A stretch of 64,000 bases of DNA, taken from contig CAJEXL010000005.1 of assembly GCA_903994365.1 (NCBI GenBank), positions 45,773-109,772 of the forward strand, in the 5' to 3' direction. Numbering within the stretch: position 1 is the first letter of the stretch; every line of letters starts with the position of its first letter. Under the pieces are notes generated by a model, which ran no database searches, was not told where the DNA came from, and worked only from the letters and a program-made list of their open reading frames with translations. Made by a program: the position numbers and the translations under genes. Origin of the DNA: an uncultured Chlorobiaceae bacterium (GTDB lineage: Bacteria > Bacteroidota > Chlorobiia > Chlorobiales > Chlorobiaceae). Positions 39,758 through 50,926 of the stretch are shown here, piece after piece.

Positions 39758-40702
39758 TCACACAAAAAGAGAGCTCCCGACATTCTGGCGGAAACCCCTG
39801 ACAAATTCTGAGGCCTCCATGTTTTTTCTCCCTTCAAGCTGCAAAGAGAGCAGCTCAAGCCAGCCATCTAAACCTGCCGCATAAAGTCTTCCCTGATTAA
39901 CCAGCAATGTTCCCGGAGAAGCTGAAGCATCTTCGGAGAAAAGTGCTCCTGGAGCAGCCCTGAATAGCTTCATGGTTTTACCCTGAAATGTGGTCCATGC
40001 CGCTGGCTTTAAGGCAAGTCCACGGATAAAATCATTGATCCGGGCAACCGGCTGCGCCCAATCAATTCGTGTATTATCACGGGTAAGCTTGGGAGCCTTT
40101 GAGGCAAGCGCATCATTCTGATCAGAGGCAGTAGCCTTGCCTGAGGCGATCAGATGCAGGGTACTGACAACAACGTTGGCCCCAATCTCCGAGAGGCGAC
40201 AAGCAAGATCGGTAGCATTTTCATCGGGAGCTATTGCTGTCTTTTCCTGAAGAATGACTGTGCCAGTATCAACACGCTGTTGCAGAAAGAATGTTGTGAC
40301 ACCTGTTTCTCGATCACCGTTGACAAGCGACCAGTTGACAGGCGCAGCTCCCCTGTAGGCTGGAAGAAGGGAGGCATGGAGATTAAATGCACCAAGACAA
40401 GCCTGCTCATAGATGGCTGGAGGAAGAATGCGGAAGGCTGCAACAACAATAACATCAGGCTGACATGAAGCAACCATCTCGGCAAACGCTGGATCCTTGA
40501 CATCATCAACCTCATACACCTGAAGCCCGAGAGCAAGGGCTGCCTGCTTTACCGGAGATGGCTCAACATCAGCACGTTTACTTTTGCGCGGCTTGTCCTT
40601 GCCGGTAACCACAAGCACAATCTCAAAAACACTCTTTTCAGCAGCAATCGCCTGTAACGCAGGAACTGCAAACTCAGGGGTTCCCATAAAAATAATTCGC
40701 AT
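39758..40702 (-). CDS. fmt: Methionyl-tRNA formyltransferase
   Basis: Formylates initiator Met-tRNA. From the ATG at 40702 ([16 protein letters not shown]) the protein is 314 residues. The formyl-donor site [19 protein letters not shown] and the C-terminal tRNA-binding domain are intact. The start lies 5 bases after the def stop, so def and fmt are coupled, as in many bacteria. A TTG three codons upstream is in frame but unnecessary. Confidence 0.97.
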   Translation of the reverse strand: MRIIFMGTPEFAVPALQAIAAEKSVFEIVLVVTGKDKPRKSKRADVEPSPVKQAALALGLQVYEVDDVKDPAFAEMVASCQPDVIVVAAFRILPPAIYEQACLGAFNLHASLLPAYRGAAPVNWSLVNGDRETGVTTFFLQQRVDTGTVILQEKTAIAPDENATDLACRLSEIGANVVVSTLHLIASGKATASDQNDALASKAPKLTRDNTRIDWAQPVARINDFIRGLALKPAAWTTFQGKTMKLFRAAPGALFSEDASASPGTLLVNQGRLYAAGLDGWLELLSLQLEGRKNMEASEFVRGFRQNVGSSLFV

Positions 40703-40707
40703 GGCAC

Positions 40708-41262
40708 TCAATAGAGTTTTGATACCGGAACAACAACCGGATAAGAGGCGTTAACAATACCTGATGCAAGCGCAGCCAACTCTTTCTGGATCTTTCGACG
40801 ATCGCGCTTCTGCACCCGATCCACAAAAAGTGTCCCGTCGAGATGATCAATCTCATGCTGAAGCACCCTGCCTGGCATCCCCGAAAACTCCCCAACCTGC
40901 TCCTCAAAACGCTCATTCCGATATTTAAGGGTGATAAGAGAGGGACGCACAACATCACCCTGCACCCCCGGAACACTCAAACAGCCCTCATCCATCTCAC
41001 TTGAGCCCTTGACCGCAAGAATATGAGGATTAATAACCACCATTGGCTTCTCGCTCTCATAATTCTTGACACAGGAGAGATCCAGTACCAGCAGCCGGAG
41101 CGATTTACCCACTTGCGGTGCAGCCAAACCAATGCCAGAAGCATTGTACATCGACTCAAACATTGATCCTATAAGCTCCTCAATAGAGCTGTCAACACCT
41201 TTCAGCGGTTTGGCTCTCTGCCGAAGGATATCATCACTGTAAATGGTAATTGGTAATATCAT
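40708..41262 (-). CDS. def: Peptide deformylase
   Basis: Removes the N-formyl group from nascent proteins. The 184 residues have motif 1 [10 protein letters not shown] (43-52), motif 2 EGCLSVP with metal ligand Cys94, and motif 3 QHEIDH with ligands His136 and His140 and catalytic Glu137. It is the first gene of def-fmt-lepA-lepB and lies downstream of the tRNA-Ser cluster's terminator. Confidence 0.97.
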   Translation of the reverse strand: MILPITIYSDDILRQRAKPLKGVDSSIEELIGSMFESMYNASGIGLAAPQVGKSLRLLVLDLSCVKNYESEKPMVVINPHILAVKGSSEMDEGCLSVPGVQGDVVRPSLITLKYRNERFEEQVGEFSGMPGRVLQHEIDHLDGTLFVDRVQKRDRRKIQKELAALASGIVNASYPVVVPVSKLY

Positions 41263-41357
41263 TGTTATTAGCGTTGACCTCTTTTTCGCTTTTGGCTTTT
41301 TCAGAGAATCTACTCTTTCAAGAAGGAAAATCCACGAAAAGCCGTTACCTGAAAAGC

Positions 41358-41382
41358 AAAAACCCCGACGTGCGGGGTTTTT
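41358..41382 (-). terminator. Intrinsic terminator of the tRNA-Ser cluster
   Basis: A 10-bp stem AAAAACCCCG/CGGGGTTTTT with a 5-base loop, followed on the minus strand by a T-run. It lies just after the last tRNA gene (41389) and should end the tRNA transcript before def. Confidence 0.9.
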
Positions 41383-41388
41383 GTTCTG

Positions 41389-41478
41389 CGGAGAGGGAGG
41401 GATTCGAACCCTCGGTAGCCCTATAAGAACTACGTCGGTTTAGCAAACCGGTGCCTTCAGCCGCTCGGCCACCTCTCC
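41389..41478 (-). tRNA. tRNA-Ser (anticodon GCU)
   Basis: A class II tRNA of 90 bases with acceptor arms GGAGAGG and CCTCTCC, discriminator G and a long variable arm. The anticodon loop TTGCTAA gives anticodon GCT, reading AGC/AGU. It is third in transcription order of three tandem serine tRNA genes. Confidence 0.95.
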
Positions 41479-41488
41479 TGATGGTTGG

Positions 41489-41571
41489 CGGAGGATGAGG
41501 GACTCGAACCCCCATGGGCGTGAACCCGGCAGTTTTCAAGACTGCTGCCTTACCAATTAGACTAATCCTCC
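41489..41571 (-). tRNA. tRNA-Ser (anticodon UGA)
   Basis: Acceptor arms GGAGGAT and ATCCTCC, discriminator G, anticodon stem GCAGT/ACTGC around loop CTTGAAA, so the anticodon is TGA, reading UCA and other UCN codons. The variable arm is long, as expected for serine, though the gene is compact at 83 bases. It is the middle gene of the cluster, 10 bases from its downstream neighbour. Confidence 0.9.
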
Positions 41572-41654
41572 ATCATTGCTGTAAAGAACAGGCTTCCAAG
41601 ATAGTGAATCCACAAGAAAAAGCCAGAAAAAAATATTCTTGTGGCATTTTCTGG

Positions 41655-41742
41655 CGGAGAGGGAGGGATTCGAACCCTCGAGGGCTGTAACACCCTACCC
41701 GCTTTCCAGGCGAGCGCACTAGACCAACTATGCGACCTCTCC
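41655..41742 (-). tRNA. tRNA-Ser (anticodon GGA)
   Basis: Class II tRNA of 88 bases with acceptor arms GGAGAGG/CCTCTCC and discriminator G. The loop CTGGAAA gives anticodon GGA, reading UCC/UCU. It is first in transcription order, 83 bases before the UGA gene. The promoter should lie just above 41742 on the minus strand; I see only a weak TTGAAA element there. Confidence 0.93.
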
Positions 41743-41923
41743 GTATTCTCTACCAGTAAAAGGGTTGGAATTTACACTCTATTTTAGATTTTCAAAAGTA
41801 TTATGACTAAGCAACGCTTCTGAGTGAACATTTTATTTTTGCCCTCTGTTCGCAAGCTCCTTTTTATCAGGTTGATGTGAAGCGTTAAATTCATTGTCTT
41901 TCTACGCTCACTTTTTGTAAATT

Positions 41924-43461
<1,538 letters not shown>

Positions 43462-43562
43462 TACAGAAAAACACTGTCTGCTTTTTCAGAGATAAGCAGA
43501 TCATTTTAAATAAAGGCGTTACCCATTATCTTCGTCAGTCTGTTTCCAGAAAAAGATTAATA

Positions 43563-43811
43563 ATGTCCAAAATGAACACGATCTCCATTCCCGACATTCT
43601 TGCGCTTCCGATACAGGAGCGTATTCGTCTCGTTGAGATTATCTGGGACAGCGTTGCAGCAGTGCCTGATGCCGTGGAGATTTCTCCTGCGCTGAAGGCT
43701 GAGCTTGAATTGCGTTTAACGGAGTTCGAGGTAAACCCTGAAGCAGGCTATTCTTGGGAAGAGGTGAAATCACATCTAAAGGATAGAGCAAATATCGTCC
43801 GGGTTACATGA
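43563..43811 (+). CDS. Orphan antitoxin of the addiction-module component type (TIGR02574-like)
   Basis: An 82-residue protein with the family pattern: ILALPIQERIRLVEIIWDSV near the N-terminus and RLTEFEVNPEAGYSWEEVKS near the C-terminus. These small proteins normally precede a RelE-type toxin. Here the stop overlaps an ATG as ATGA, but the bchH/S/T-family gene's end begins 34 bases later, so no full toxin follows. It lies about 100 bases after guaB. Confidence 0.8.
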   Translation: MSKMNTISIPDILALPIQERIRLVEIIWDSVAAVPDAVEISPALKAELELRLTEFEVNPEAGYSWEEVKSHLKDRANIVRVT

Positions 43812-43844
43812 TGCTCGCAATCCGGGAAGTTGGCCTAAAAAGCG
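43808..43844 (+). pseudogene. Possible truncated toxin start after the orphan antitoxin
   Basis: An ATG at 43808 overlaps the antitoxin stop, the usual coupling for a toxin gene. Only a dozen codons (MMLAIREVGLKS) are free before the frame enters sequence antisense to the Mg-chelatase gene. The match to a RelE N-terminus is weak, so this is only a possible remnant. Confidence 0.25.
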
Positions 43845-46800
43845 CTAATCTATTACCCTATCGCCCACACGCTCCAGCCGATCCTCAAGGTCGGCGTAAA
43901 TTTCCTGAAGCTCATCAATCATATCCTGATCGGCTTTCCATAGACCGCGACCGTGGGCTTCGAGCATACGACCAACAATGTTCTTGATGGCCTGCGGGTT
44001 GAGTGTTGCAAGCCGCTCCCTCATTTCGGGATCAAGGGCGTAGGTTTCTGCAGTTTTTTTGTAGACCCAGTCGTCCACACTCTTGGTGACGGCATCCCAG
44101 CCAAGCATGTAGGTAACTCGGTTGCTGATTTCACCGGCGCCGCTGTGGCCATGTTTGAGCATTCCCTCAAACCACTTCGGATTGAGCAGTTTTGAACGGT
44201 ACTCAATGCGGAGCGATTTTTCGGCGTCATCAACCTTGATATCGGAGGTAAATGATTCAACATAGTTGAGTTTGACATCGCCACCCTTCGTGTTTCGGCG
44301 ACGTGCGGCAAGCTGCAGTGAACCGGATGATGAGAAATAGTGGTCGATATCGGAGATACCGAACTCGGTGGAATCGACCTGATGCACAACCCGGTCAACC
44401 GAGCCCAGCATTTTCTGCAAAATTGCTGATTCATTCCCCCCTTTCCTGCCACCGCCATAAGCACTGCAGTTGCGACGAATAAAGAGATCGTCAAGATCAT
44501 TTTCGGTCTCCCACGCTGAATCCTCAATCATATCATCCACATAGGTACCATAAGCGCCCGGAGCCTGGGTAAACTGGCGGGCCGTTGCACTCTCCAACTC
44601 CATGCCCGAAGCAAGCGCCTCATTCACATGTTTTTTAACGAAATTCATCTCCTCCGGCTCATCAGCTTTGGCAGCCTCTTTGACAAGCCGGTCGAGCTGA
44701 TCCATAAGCAGACCAAATGCATCACGGAAAATAGGACTAAGCTGCATAAGCACGTCAATTCGAGGACGACGGAGCTTCTCAAGTGGAACAAGGCTGTAGT
44801 GGCTTATTTTGCCAAAAGCATCGTAGGCCGGTTCTGCTCCAAGCAGCCTGATCACCACAGCGACAGCCTCACCCTTGGTTTTGATGGTATCGAGCCCCCA
44901 GAGCACCTGGGCAATGGTTTCGGGATATTGTCCTCCACTCTCCTCCAGATGTTTTTTGATGATACAGTCAGCAATGAGCGAACCGCGCTTGAAGGCCAGT
45001 ACCGACGGAATTCTCCACGGATCAATGGAGTGAATGTTACGACCGGAAGGGAGCACATTAACACCGTCACGCACCAGATCACCACCCGGCCCTGAAGAGA
45101 TATAGCGACCATTGAGCACCTTCATGAGGGCATCCATCTCACCAGTATTATCGCGCAGCGCAAAGAGGAGCTGAGAGCCCTCCCTGATCAACTGCTCAAC
45201 AAAGGGAGTATACTCAACAGGAAGTTTGGCTCCTCCCGTTACCGAGGCAAAGGCTGATAAGACATTTATGCGGTCAAACAGCGCCTGCTGAACAAAGTCC
45301 CTGCACGCACCGTCCACCCACTCCCGCAGGCGGATTGCCTCCTCTTCACCCTTTCTTGACCGGCTGCTCAGCTCCTCATAACTGCTGAAATGGCCGTTCT
45401 TGCCCGATGCGCTCATGAGCAGCGAAGGGAGCGTTCTGGAATCCTCTTCACGATTTTTCAGTGTCTCCGTGACCGTAATAATCTGTGCCTCGGGAGGACT
45501 TGCCTCACCGAAGACGTGGAGTGAATTGGAGATAAGGCGATTTTCAAGTTCGCTGATATAGATGTAAAGCCGGCTGACATATTCACCGAACCCCTCCTGT
45601 TCACGGCGGGGGCAATCATCCGTCAGATTAAGCAGCTCCGCTTTCTGCATAACTGCCTCCTCAATACCCGAACCATCACCCTGCCCTTCAAACGAACCGG
45701 ATGCCGCAAAATTTCTTTCACGAAAATCAACCAGCAGCTCTTTTAGCGCTGGCAGCTCCTTGTAGAGACCGGCACGGGAGAGAGGCGGCACCACATGGGA
45801 GACCATGGTGGCAAGGCCTCGCCGTTTGGCGATGGTGGATTCGCTGGGGTTATTGACCGGATAGATATAGAAGTGCGGCACCTCACCAAGCAGGGCATCC
45901 GGCCAGCAGTCACCGGTAAGGCCTGTCTGAAGTCCCGGCATCCACTCAACCGACCCATGCATACCCACATGCACCATGGCATGTGCCTCAAACTCCCGGC
46001 TTATCCAGCGGTAAAAGGCAATATACTGGTGGTGCGGCGTATTTGACTTGTCGAAGAGCAGCCGCATGGGGTCACCCTGCACGCCGATACGGGGTTGAAC
46101 ACCAATAAAGATGTTACCGAATCGCAGACCCCCTACAAAAACATCATGATCGCCAATCGGCACAATTTCTCCGGGGAACTTCTGCCACCGCTCCTCAATT
46201 CGTTCACGCTCCCTCGACGTGGTCAGCTCTTTAAATCCATCATAACTCACCTTCACCGCATCCGTCTGATGCTGCATGATCTGGCATTCAGTTGCACGAT
46301 CAATCGCCTCAAAAAGGGCATCAGATGATTCAGGAAGCTTGCCGACATTGTACCCCTCTTTTTTCAGCCGCTGAAGCGTGGCAAAAAGTGTTCTCGGCAC
46401 ATCAAGCAGCGCTGCGGTGGCTTTCTTGCCAAGACCGGGAGGATAGTCATACACTATAAATGCCACCTTCTTGTCACGATTGGCCGTAGCCCGCAGCCGA
46501 AGAAACTTTTTAATCAGAAGAGCAAGCCGCTCAAGACGCTCATGAACAGTCTCAATCTTGCCATCCTGAAGGGCACCAAGTATCACAGGAGAGATCGCGC
46601 CATCCATTTCAGGAATAGCGTAGGTGAAGGTGATCTGCATTGGAGAGACACCAAGCTCTTTCCACGACTCAAACCCCTGGGTCAATAGAGGCTGGGCAAC
46701 GATATAAGGAACATCCAGCTTCGTCATAATCTCGTGACGCGCTTCAGCCGCAATGCCTGGCTTGGTCGATCCCGCAGGACCACCCACAAGGCCAAAACCC

Positions 46801-47687
46801 ATCATATTAAGCAGAAGATCAATATTCTCCTTGAGCAGCCAGTCCCTGACCAGAACATGCCCCTCAACTCCCATCACAAAAGCTGGAAAGAGATGAATCC
46901 CCTGCTTTTCAAGTACTCGAATGGTGTTGTCGATATAGGTTTTTTCCTGCAGCAGATGTTTTCGGAAAAAGAGAAGCCCGATTTTCTGCCCCTTGTCCAT
47001 ATTTATCCCGCGCTTTTTCTGCCAGTTTTTATAGCTCTTGACATCGGTGAAGTATGCCTGAGCATCAGGATGATAGAGCCCCATATTCGGCACATCAACA
47101 ATTGCACCAACCTTGACCGGCTCATTAAAATATTCACGAAGAATCAGCCGAAACATATTGGCAATATTCTCCGCTGTCGGCTGCATCCAGTAGGAATAGA
47201 CCATCAACCAGTTCTTGAAATCCTCTGCCTTGTTGGGCACAAGAGGCAAAATGGTTCGCATGATCTTCATCAGCTTCATGTAGCCGTAAAGGGCATCCTC
47301 ATCGCGCCCCTTCACCAGCATTTTTGCCACTTTTTTAACCATATCGGGCATACCGGCCTTTCCATCGCCAACGGAATAACTTCCCACTTTGGTCAGAGCC
47401 ATTGCCTCAGGCATGGACTCAAAAATAAAAACAGTCTTCTCATTGGTGGCCAGTTCAAGCTGCTGTTTAAACCAGTCGATCTGCTCCTTGAAGTTGATCA
47501 TGCTCATGAAGATACAATCAGCCTCCTGAATTGCCCTGGCAGCATCGGGATGCTGTTTTTCCAGATCAATATCACTCAACTGAATCAATTCAGCTTCGCT
47601 GGCAAGAAGCCCCTTGATTTTTTTCCAGAGACCGGCGTTGTACTGCTCAAGGCCAACAATAGCAACAATTTTACGGAGATCAGACAT
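43845..47687 (-). CDS. bchT: Magnesium chelatase H subunit paralogue (BchH/BchS/BchT family, probably BchT)
   Basis: The H subunit binds protoporphyrin IX and inserts Mg2+ with help of the BchI-BchD AAA+ complex. The 1280 residues from the ATG at 47687 (MSDLRKIVAIVGLEQYN) span the full CobN/BchH fold. They include VHVGMHGSVEWMPGLQTGLTG (given in part), IYPVNNPSE and IRRNCSAYGGGRKGG. Green sulfur bacteria carry three such paralogues. As I recall, the copy next to bchI-bchD in Chlorobaculum tepidum is bchT, so I use that name; pipelines often write bchH. Confidence 0.9.
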   Translation of the reverse strand: MSDLRKIVAIVGLEQYNAGLWKKIKGLLASEAELIQLSDIDLEKQHPDAARAIQEADCIFMSMINFKEQIDWFKQQLELATNEKTVFIFESMPEAMALTKVGSYSVGDGKAGMPDMVKKVAKMLVKGRDEDALYGYMKLMKIMRTILPLVPNKAEDFKNWLMVYSYWMQPTAENIANMFRLILREYFNEPVKVGAIVDVPNMGLYHPDAQAYFTDVKSYKNWQKKRGINMDKGQKIGLLFFRKHLLQEKTYIDNTIRVLEKQGIHLFPAFVMGVEGHVLVRDWLLKENIDLLLNMMGFGLVGGPAGSTKPGIAAEARHEIMTKLDVPYIVAQPLLTQGFESWKELGVSPMQITFTYAIPEMDGAISPVILGALQDGKIETVHERLERLALLIKKFLRLRATANRDKKVAFIVYDYPPGLGKKATAALLDVPRTLFATLQRLKKEGYNVGKLPESSDALFEAIDRATECQIMQHQTDAVKVSYDGFKELTTSRERERIEERWQKFPGEIVPIGDHDVFVGGLRFGNIFIGVQPRIGVQGDPMRLLFDKSNTPHHQYIAFYRWISREFEAHAMVHVGMHGSVEWMPGLQTGLTGDCWPDALLGEVPHFYIYPVNNPSESTIAKRRGLATMVSHVVPPLSRAGLYKELPALKELLVDFRERNFAASGSFEGQGDGSGIEEAVMQKAELLNLTDDCPRREQEGFGEYVSRLYIYISELENRLISNSLHVFGEASPPEAQIITVTETLKNREEDSRTLPSLLMSASGKNGHFSSYEELSSRSRKGEEEAIRLREWVDGACRDFVQQALFDRINVLSAFASVTGGAKLPVEYTPFVEQLIREGSQLLFALRDNTGEMDALMKVLNGRYISSGPGGDLVRDGVNVLPSGRNIHSIDPWRIPSVLAFKRGSLIADCIIKKHLEESGGQYPETIAQVLWGLDTIKTKGEAVAVVIRLLGAEPAYDAFGKISHYSLVPLEKLRRPRIDVLMQLSPIFRDAFGLLMDQLDRLVKEAAKADEPEEMNFVKKHVNEALASGMELESATARQFTQAPGAYGTYVDDMIEDSAWETENDLDDLFIRRNCSAYGGGRKGGNESAILQKMLGSVDRVVHQVDSTEFGISDIDHYFSSSGSLQLAARRRNTKGGDVKLNYVESFTSDIKVDDAEKSLRIEYRSKLLNPKWFEGMLKHGHSGAGEISNRVTYMLGWDAVTKSVDDWVYKKTAETYALDPEMRERLATLNPQAIKNIVGRMLEAHGRGLWKADQDMIDELQEIYADLEDRLERVGDRVID

Positions 47688-47696
47688 GGGGTACAA

Positions 47697-47745
47697 ATTA
47701 GAGTATCACGTTTATAACGCGAGATTAAAACAGCATAACTCTAAT
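47697..47745. promoter_or_regulatory. Inverted repeat in the upstream region of the H-subunit gene
   Basis: ATTAGAGT (47697-47704) and ACTCTAAT (47738-47745) form a perfect 8-bp inverted repeat 33 bases apart, ending 9 bases before the gene's ATG on the minus strand. A TATAAA-like box lies between the arms. Together with the terminator just upstream this suggests a separate, regulated promoter for this gene. Confidence 0.45.
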
Positions 47746-47770
47746 GTATAAAAGAAGGGGAATAATTCCG

Positions 47771-47806
47771 AAAAAAGAGCTTTCCAGCAAATACACCGGA
47801 AAGCTC
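47771..47806 (-). terminator. Intrinsic terminator between bchD and the H-subunit gene
   Basis: On the minus strand a 9-bp perfect stem (GAGCTTTCC/GGAAAGCTC, 12-base loop) is followed by TTTTTTC. It begins 8 bases after the bchD stop. It should end or attenuate bchI-bchD transcription before the H-subunit gene. Confidence 0.88.
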
Positions 47807-47814
47807 TCGAGAAA

Positions 47815-49671
47815 TCAAAAGCTCATGGCAGCTTCAACAATCTGTTCAGCTTTAGCATTTGGCAGGTAAAAATAGCGACCTCCGAGCTTCTGGGCAAGCT
47901 TGGGTGCTTCACCCCTCGAAAGATAGTTCATCTGCGTATCGATAACGATAGCAGCAACACCATCGGCCTGGATGGAGAGTGACAATGCCTCCACCTCCTT
48001 TTCAAGCTCCTCCTTGGATGCTTTTTCAGCAGCCGGGTCAAAGGTTGCCTGCAGCCCGATATTTCCCCGTCCGTCAGTAATCAGTACAAACATCACCTGC
48101 GTAATCCCCTTTGTACGCGCCTGTTTGGCAGTTTCCCAGCCAAGATAGAGGGCAGAGGCGAGAGGCGTGCCGCCACCGGTTGGAAGCACATCAAGTTCAC
48201 GTTTGGCTCGATCAACACTCTGTGAAGGCGGAAGCAGCACCTGTGCCTGCTTTCCACGGAACGAGATCAAAGCAACCTGGTCGCGGTGCACATAAGCGTT
48301 CTGCAAAAGACTTGCTACAGCGCCCTTGGCTTGACGCATACGGTTCAGCGCCATGGAACCAGAGGCGTCCACCATAAAAATAAAGAGCGTACCAGATTTG
48401 TCGCGGAAACGTTTGATCTTGACATCATCCTTGGTAATGAGCAACGCAGTTTTTGGCCGTCCAGCCATCTTACTGTCGCGACGGCGTGTCTCCTGCCACG
48501 GTGCAGCAGAGATAAGAGTTGGAATAAGCGCAACTTTGCCGCTACGCATATCACCAGGCTGTGCCCTCACAAAACGACCACGCTTGAAATTGAGCGCTTC
48601 TCCACGGCTGCCTGTCGTCGCCTTCTTTTTCGATGCCAGCGAAATATTAAGAATATTGTCCGGCAGCTCCATCGTTACAGCATCCATCATCAGCTCTTCA
48701 ATCATGTCGGGAGTCTCTTTCTGCTCCTCCTCCGCTTCGGCATCAGGAGTCTCCGAAGGTGCCTCCTCGTCCTCTGATTCCGGTTCCTCCTGCGGCGGTG
48801 ACTCCTCCTGGGGGGGCGCTTCATTCGACTCCGCTTCCCTTTCAGGCATCCGGGTAGCGCGGGGAATAAGAACAAGCTTTATAGCCTGTTTCATATCCTC
48901 CTCATCGACATCGCTACGCTGGGCAAGAGCCGCTGAAGCTATCGCCGCACGAACTGTAAAAATATCAACCCGATTTCCCTCCACGCCTAAACTGATTGCC
49001 GTCTGAATCAACGCCCGAATCTGATCATCAGTTATGGAAACATGTGGTAGTTGCTCGCGCGCCGCATTGATAAAACCAGCAAGCATGTTCAGTTCATCCT
49101 GGGTATCCTCTGCATCCCTCGTACCAAGCACTGTCTTGACAATTTTCTTGCGGGCCCGGTAATCGTTCTGCGCAGTAAAGGGAACAATGATGCCAATCCG
49201 ATCGAGCAAACCCATACGAACATCACCATCGGTGGGATCATAGGTACCCACAAGCATAAATTTTGCCGGATGCACCTCACTGAGCCCTTCGCGCTCAACA
49301 AGAACCTCGCCGCGCGAAATGGCATCCATAATGTGCGACACCGCCGAACTGTCGAGAAGACTTATTGAGTCAACATAGAGCACACCTCCATGCGCCTTCG
49401 AAAGCACACCATGCTGCACCACACGGACACCAGTAGCAAGAGTTGCCTCCAGATCAATACCTCCGATCAGACGATCTTCAGTCACGTTCAGGGGAAGTTC
49501 AACAAAAGGAGTGCCTTTGGGAAGAATATCAGCAAACGCCCTGGCGAGTGTCGATTTCCCCGACCCTACGGCAGAAGGAATCACCACACCTCCCAGTTCA
49601 GAATCAACAGCCAGCAACATCAGCGCCTGTTTGGCCAGATCCATCCCTACGATATCGGTAAAAGCTATCAT
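47815..49671 (-). CDS. bchD: Magnesium chelatase D subunit
   Basis: BchD forms the platform for BchI hexamers in Mg-chelatase. The 618 residues begin with an AAA+ domain keeping a P-loop-like SAVGSGKST (33-41), then an acidic, Pro/Glu-rich linker (about 278-323). A C-terminal von Willebrand A domain follows, with the MIDAS motif DASGSMA (435-441). The ATG overlaps the bchI stop by one base (TAATG), so the two are translationally coupled. An intrinsic terminator follows. Confidence 0.96.
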   Translation of the reverse strand: MIAFTDIVGMDLAKQALMLLAVDSELGGVVIPSAVGSGKSTLARAFADILPKGTPFVELPLNVTEDRLIGGIDLEATLATGVRVVQHGVLSKAHGGVLYVDSISLLDSSAVSHIMDAISRGEVLVEREGLSEVHPAKFMLVGTYDPTDGDVRMGLLDRIGIIVPFTAQNDYRARKKIVKTVLGTRDAEDTQDELNMLAGFINAAREQLPHVSITDDQIRALIQTAISLGVEGNRVDIFTVRAAIASAALAQRSDVDEEDMKQAIKLVLIPRATRMPEREAESNEAPPQEESPPQEEPESEDEEAPSETPDAEAEEEQKETPDMIEELMMDAVTMELPDNILNISLASKKKATTGSRGEALNFKRGRFVRAQPGDMRSGKVALIPTLISAAPWQETRRRDSKMAGRPKTALLITKDDVKIKRFRDKSGTLFIFMVDASGSMALNRMRQAKGAVASLLQNAYVHRDQVALISFRGKQAQVLLPPSQSVDRAKRELDVLPTGGGTPLASALYLGWETAKQARTKGITQVMFVLITDGRGNIGLQATFDPAAEKASKEELEKEVEALSLSIQADGVAAIVIDTQMNYLSRGEAPKLAQKLGGRYFYLPNAKAEQIVEAAMSF

Positions 49672-50825
49672 TATACGGCTTCCGCTTCTCCGAGGACTTT
49701 AGCAAGTTCACGATCAATTTTTTCACCCGCATCAAGGGTCTCAAGAGGATCCTTGCGCAGACGGTGCCGCAGGCAGAGTGAAGCGACCTCCTTGACATGC
49801 TTCATGGTAACAACTGTTTCACCAAGGAAGGCTGCATGGGCAAAAGCGGTACGGGCAATGGTAAGTTCGCCGCGGTGACCATCAATACCAAGATTCATGC
49901 AGAGCTTTGCAATATCGGTCAGAACTTCATCAGTCATGGTAACTTTCGGCAACAACTCTTTGGCCGTCTGGATCTTCTTCTGCAGCGTCTGCTGTTCATG
50001 GCTGTATTTTTTCATAAAAGCCTCAGGAGCTTCATCAAACTCTCGGCGGCGTTTGACGATATCAACTCTTTTTTCAACATCCAGAATGGTGATGATACGG
50101 GCGTGAAGACCAAAACGGTCAAGGAGCTGTGGACGAAGCTCACCCTCTTCAGGGTTACCCGATCCGACAAGCACAAAACGGGCTGGGTGGCGAATACTGA
50201 TACCCTCACGTTCAACCACGTTCTGACCACTTGCTGCCACATCAAGCAGAACATCGACAAGGTGATCGTCGAGAAGGTTAACCTCATCAATATAGAGAAA
50301 TCCTCGGTTTGCCTGGGCAAGAAGGCCGGGCTCAAACGCCTTCACACCGCTGGTGAGCGCCTGTTCAATATCAATAGTACCGCAAACACGGTCTTCAGTA
50401 GCGCCAAGGGGAAGGTCAACAACCGGAATAGGAATTTTTTCGATACTGAGAGATGCCGGATCAATGCTCTTGCCTCCCTTTTTGCCTTCTTCACCTTCGA
50501 TATACTGCTCAAGAGTACGGTTATAGGTATCACCCTCGACTCTGTCAATTAAGGGAAGTACTTCAGCAAGCGCCCTGACAATGGTACTTTTTCCAGTTCC
50601 CCTGTGGCCCATCACCAGCACACCACCAATTTTCGGGTCAATAATATTGAGAATCAGACTGAGTTTCATCTCCTCCTGACCAACAATTGCTGTAAAAGGA
50701 AATGCCCAGCCAGACTTCTTTTTTGAAGATGGCTTCACTGACTTCACTTCTGATTCCGCCTTCGCCTTTGCCGCAACCGTTTTTTTTGCCGCACTCTTTT
50801 TTGCAACTGGTTCAGTCTGAGTCAT
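49671..50825 (-). CDS. bchI: Magnesium chelatase I subunit (AAA+ ATPase)
   Basis: BchI supplies ATP hydrolysis for Mg2+ insertion into protoporphyrin IX. Walker A GHRGTGKST is at 73-81. YIDEVNLLDDHLVD is the Walker B region, and GSGNPEEGELRPQLLDRFG carries sensor and arginine-finger elements. The first 38 residues are a Lys/Ala-rich tail (SAAKKTVAAKAKAESEVK), an extension on the catalytic core. It is first in bchI-bchD. The upstream region has a TATAAATTAG direct repeat. Confidence 0.97.
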   Translation of the reverse strand: MTQTEPVAKKSAAKKTVAAKAKAESEVKSVKPSSKKKSGWAFPFTAIVGQEEMKLSLILNIIDPKIGGVLVMGHRGTGKSTIVRALAEVLPLIDRVEGDTYNRTLEQYIEGEEGKKGGKSIDPASLSIEKIPIPVVDLPLGATEDRVCGTIDIEQALTSGVKAFEPGLLAQANRGFLYIDEVNLLDDHLVDVLLDVAASGQNVVEREGISIRHPARFVLVGSGNPEEGELRPQLLDRFGLHARIITILDVEKRVDIVKRRREFDEAPEAFMKKYSHEQQTLQKKIQTAKELLPKVTMTDEVLTDIAKLCMNLGIDGHRGELTIARTAFAHAAFLGETVVTMKHVKEVASLCLRHRLRKDPLETLDAGEKIDRELAKVLGEAEAV

Positions 50826-50900
50826 AATTGGTCGTTTCGCTTTGGGTTGATACCTTCAATCCGTGAACTCATTCACCGGAAAAGGTTTACTGTTTAGAAG

Positions 50901-50926
50901 CTAATTTATAAGATGCCTAATTTATA
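50901..50926. repeat. Direct repeat in the bchI upstream region
   Basis: Two perfect 10-bp copies of CTAATTTATA (TATAAATTAG on the bchI strand) lie 6 bases apart, about 76-101 bases upstream of the bchI ATG. The 16-bp period is not exactly a helical repeat pair. It may include the -10 box of bchI or be a regulator site. Confidence 0.4.

Noticed and set aside
46734..47717. A 327-codon plus-strand frame.
   Set aside because: Antisense to the Mg-chelatase H-subunit gene, which is clearly the real gene.
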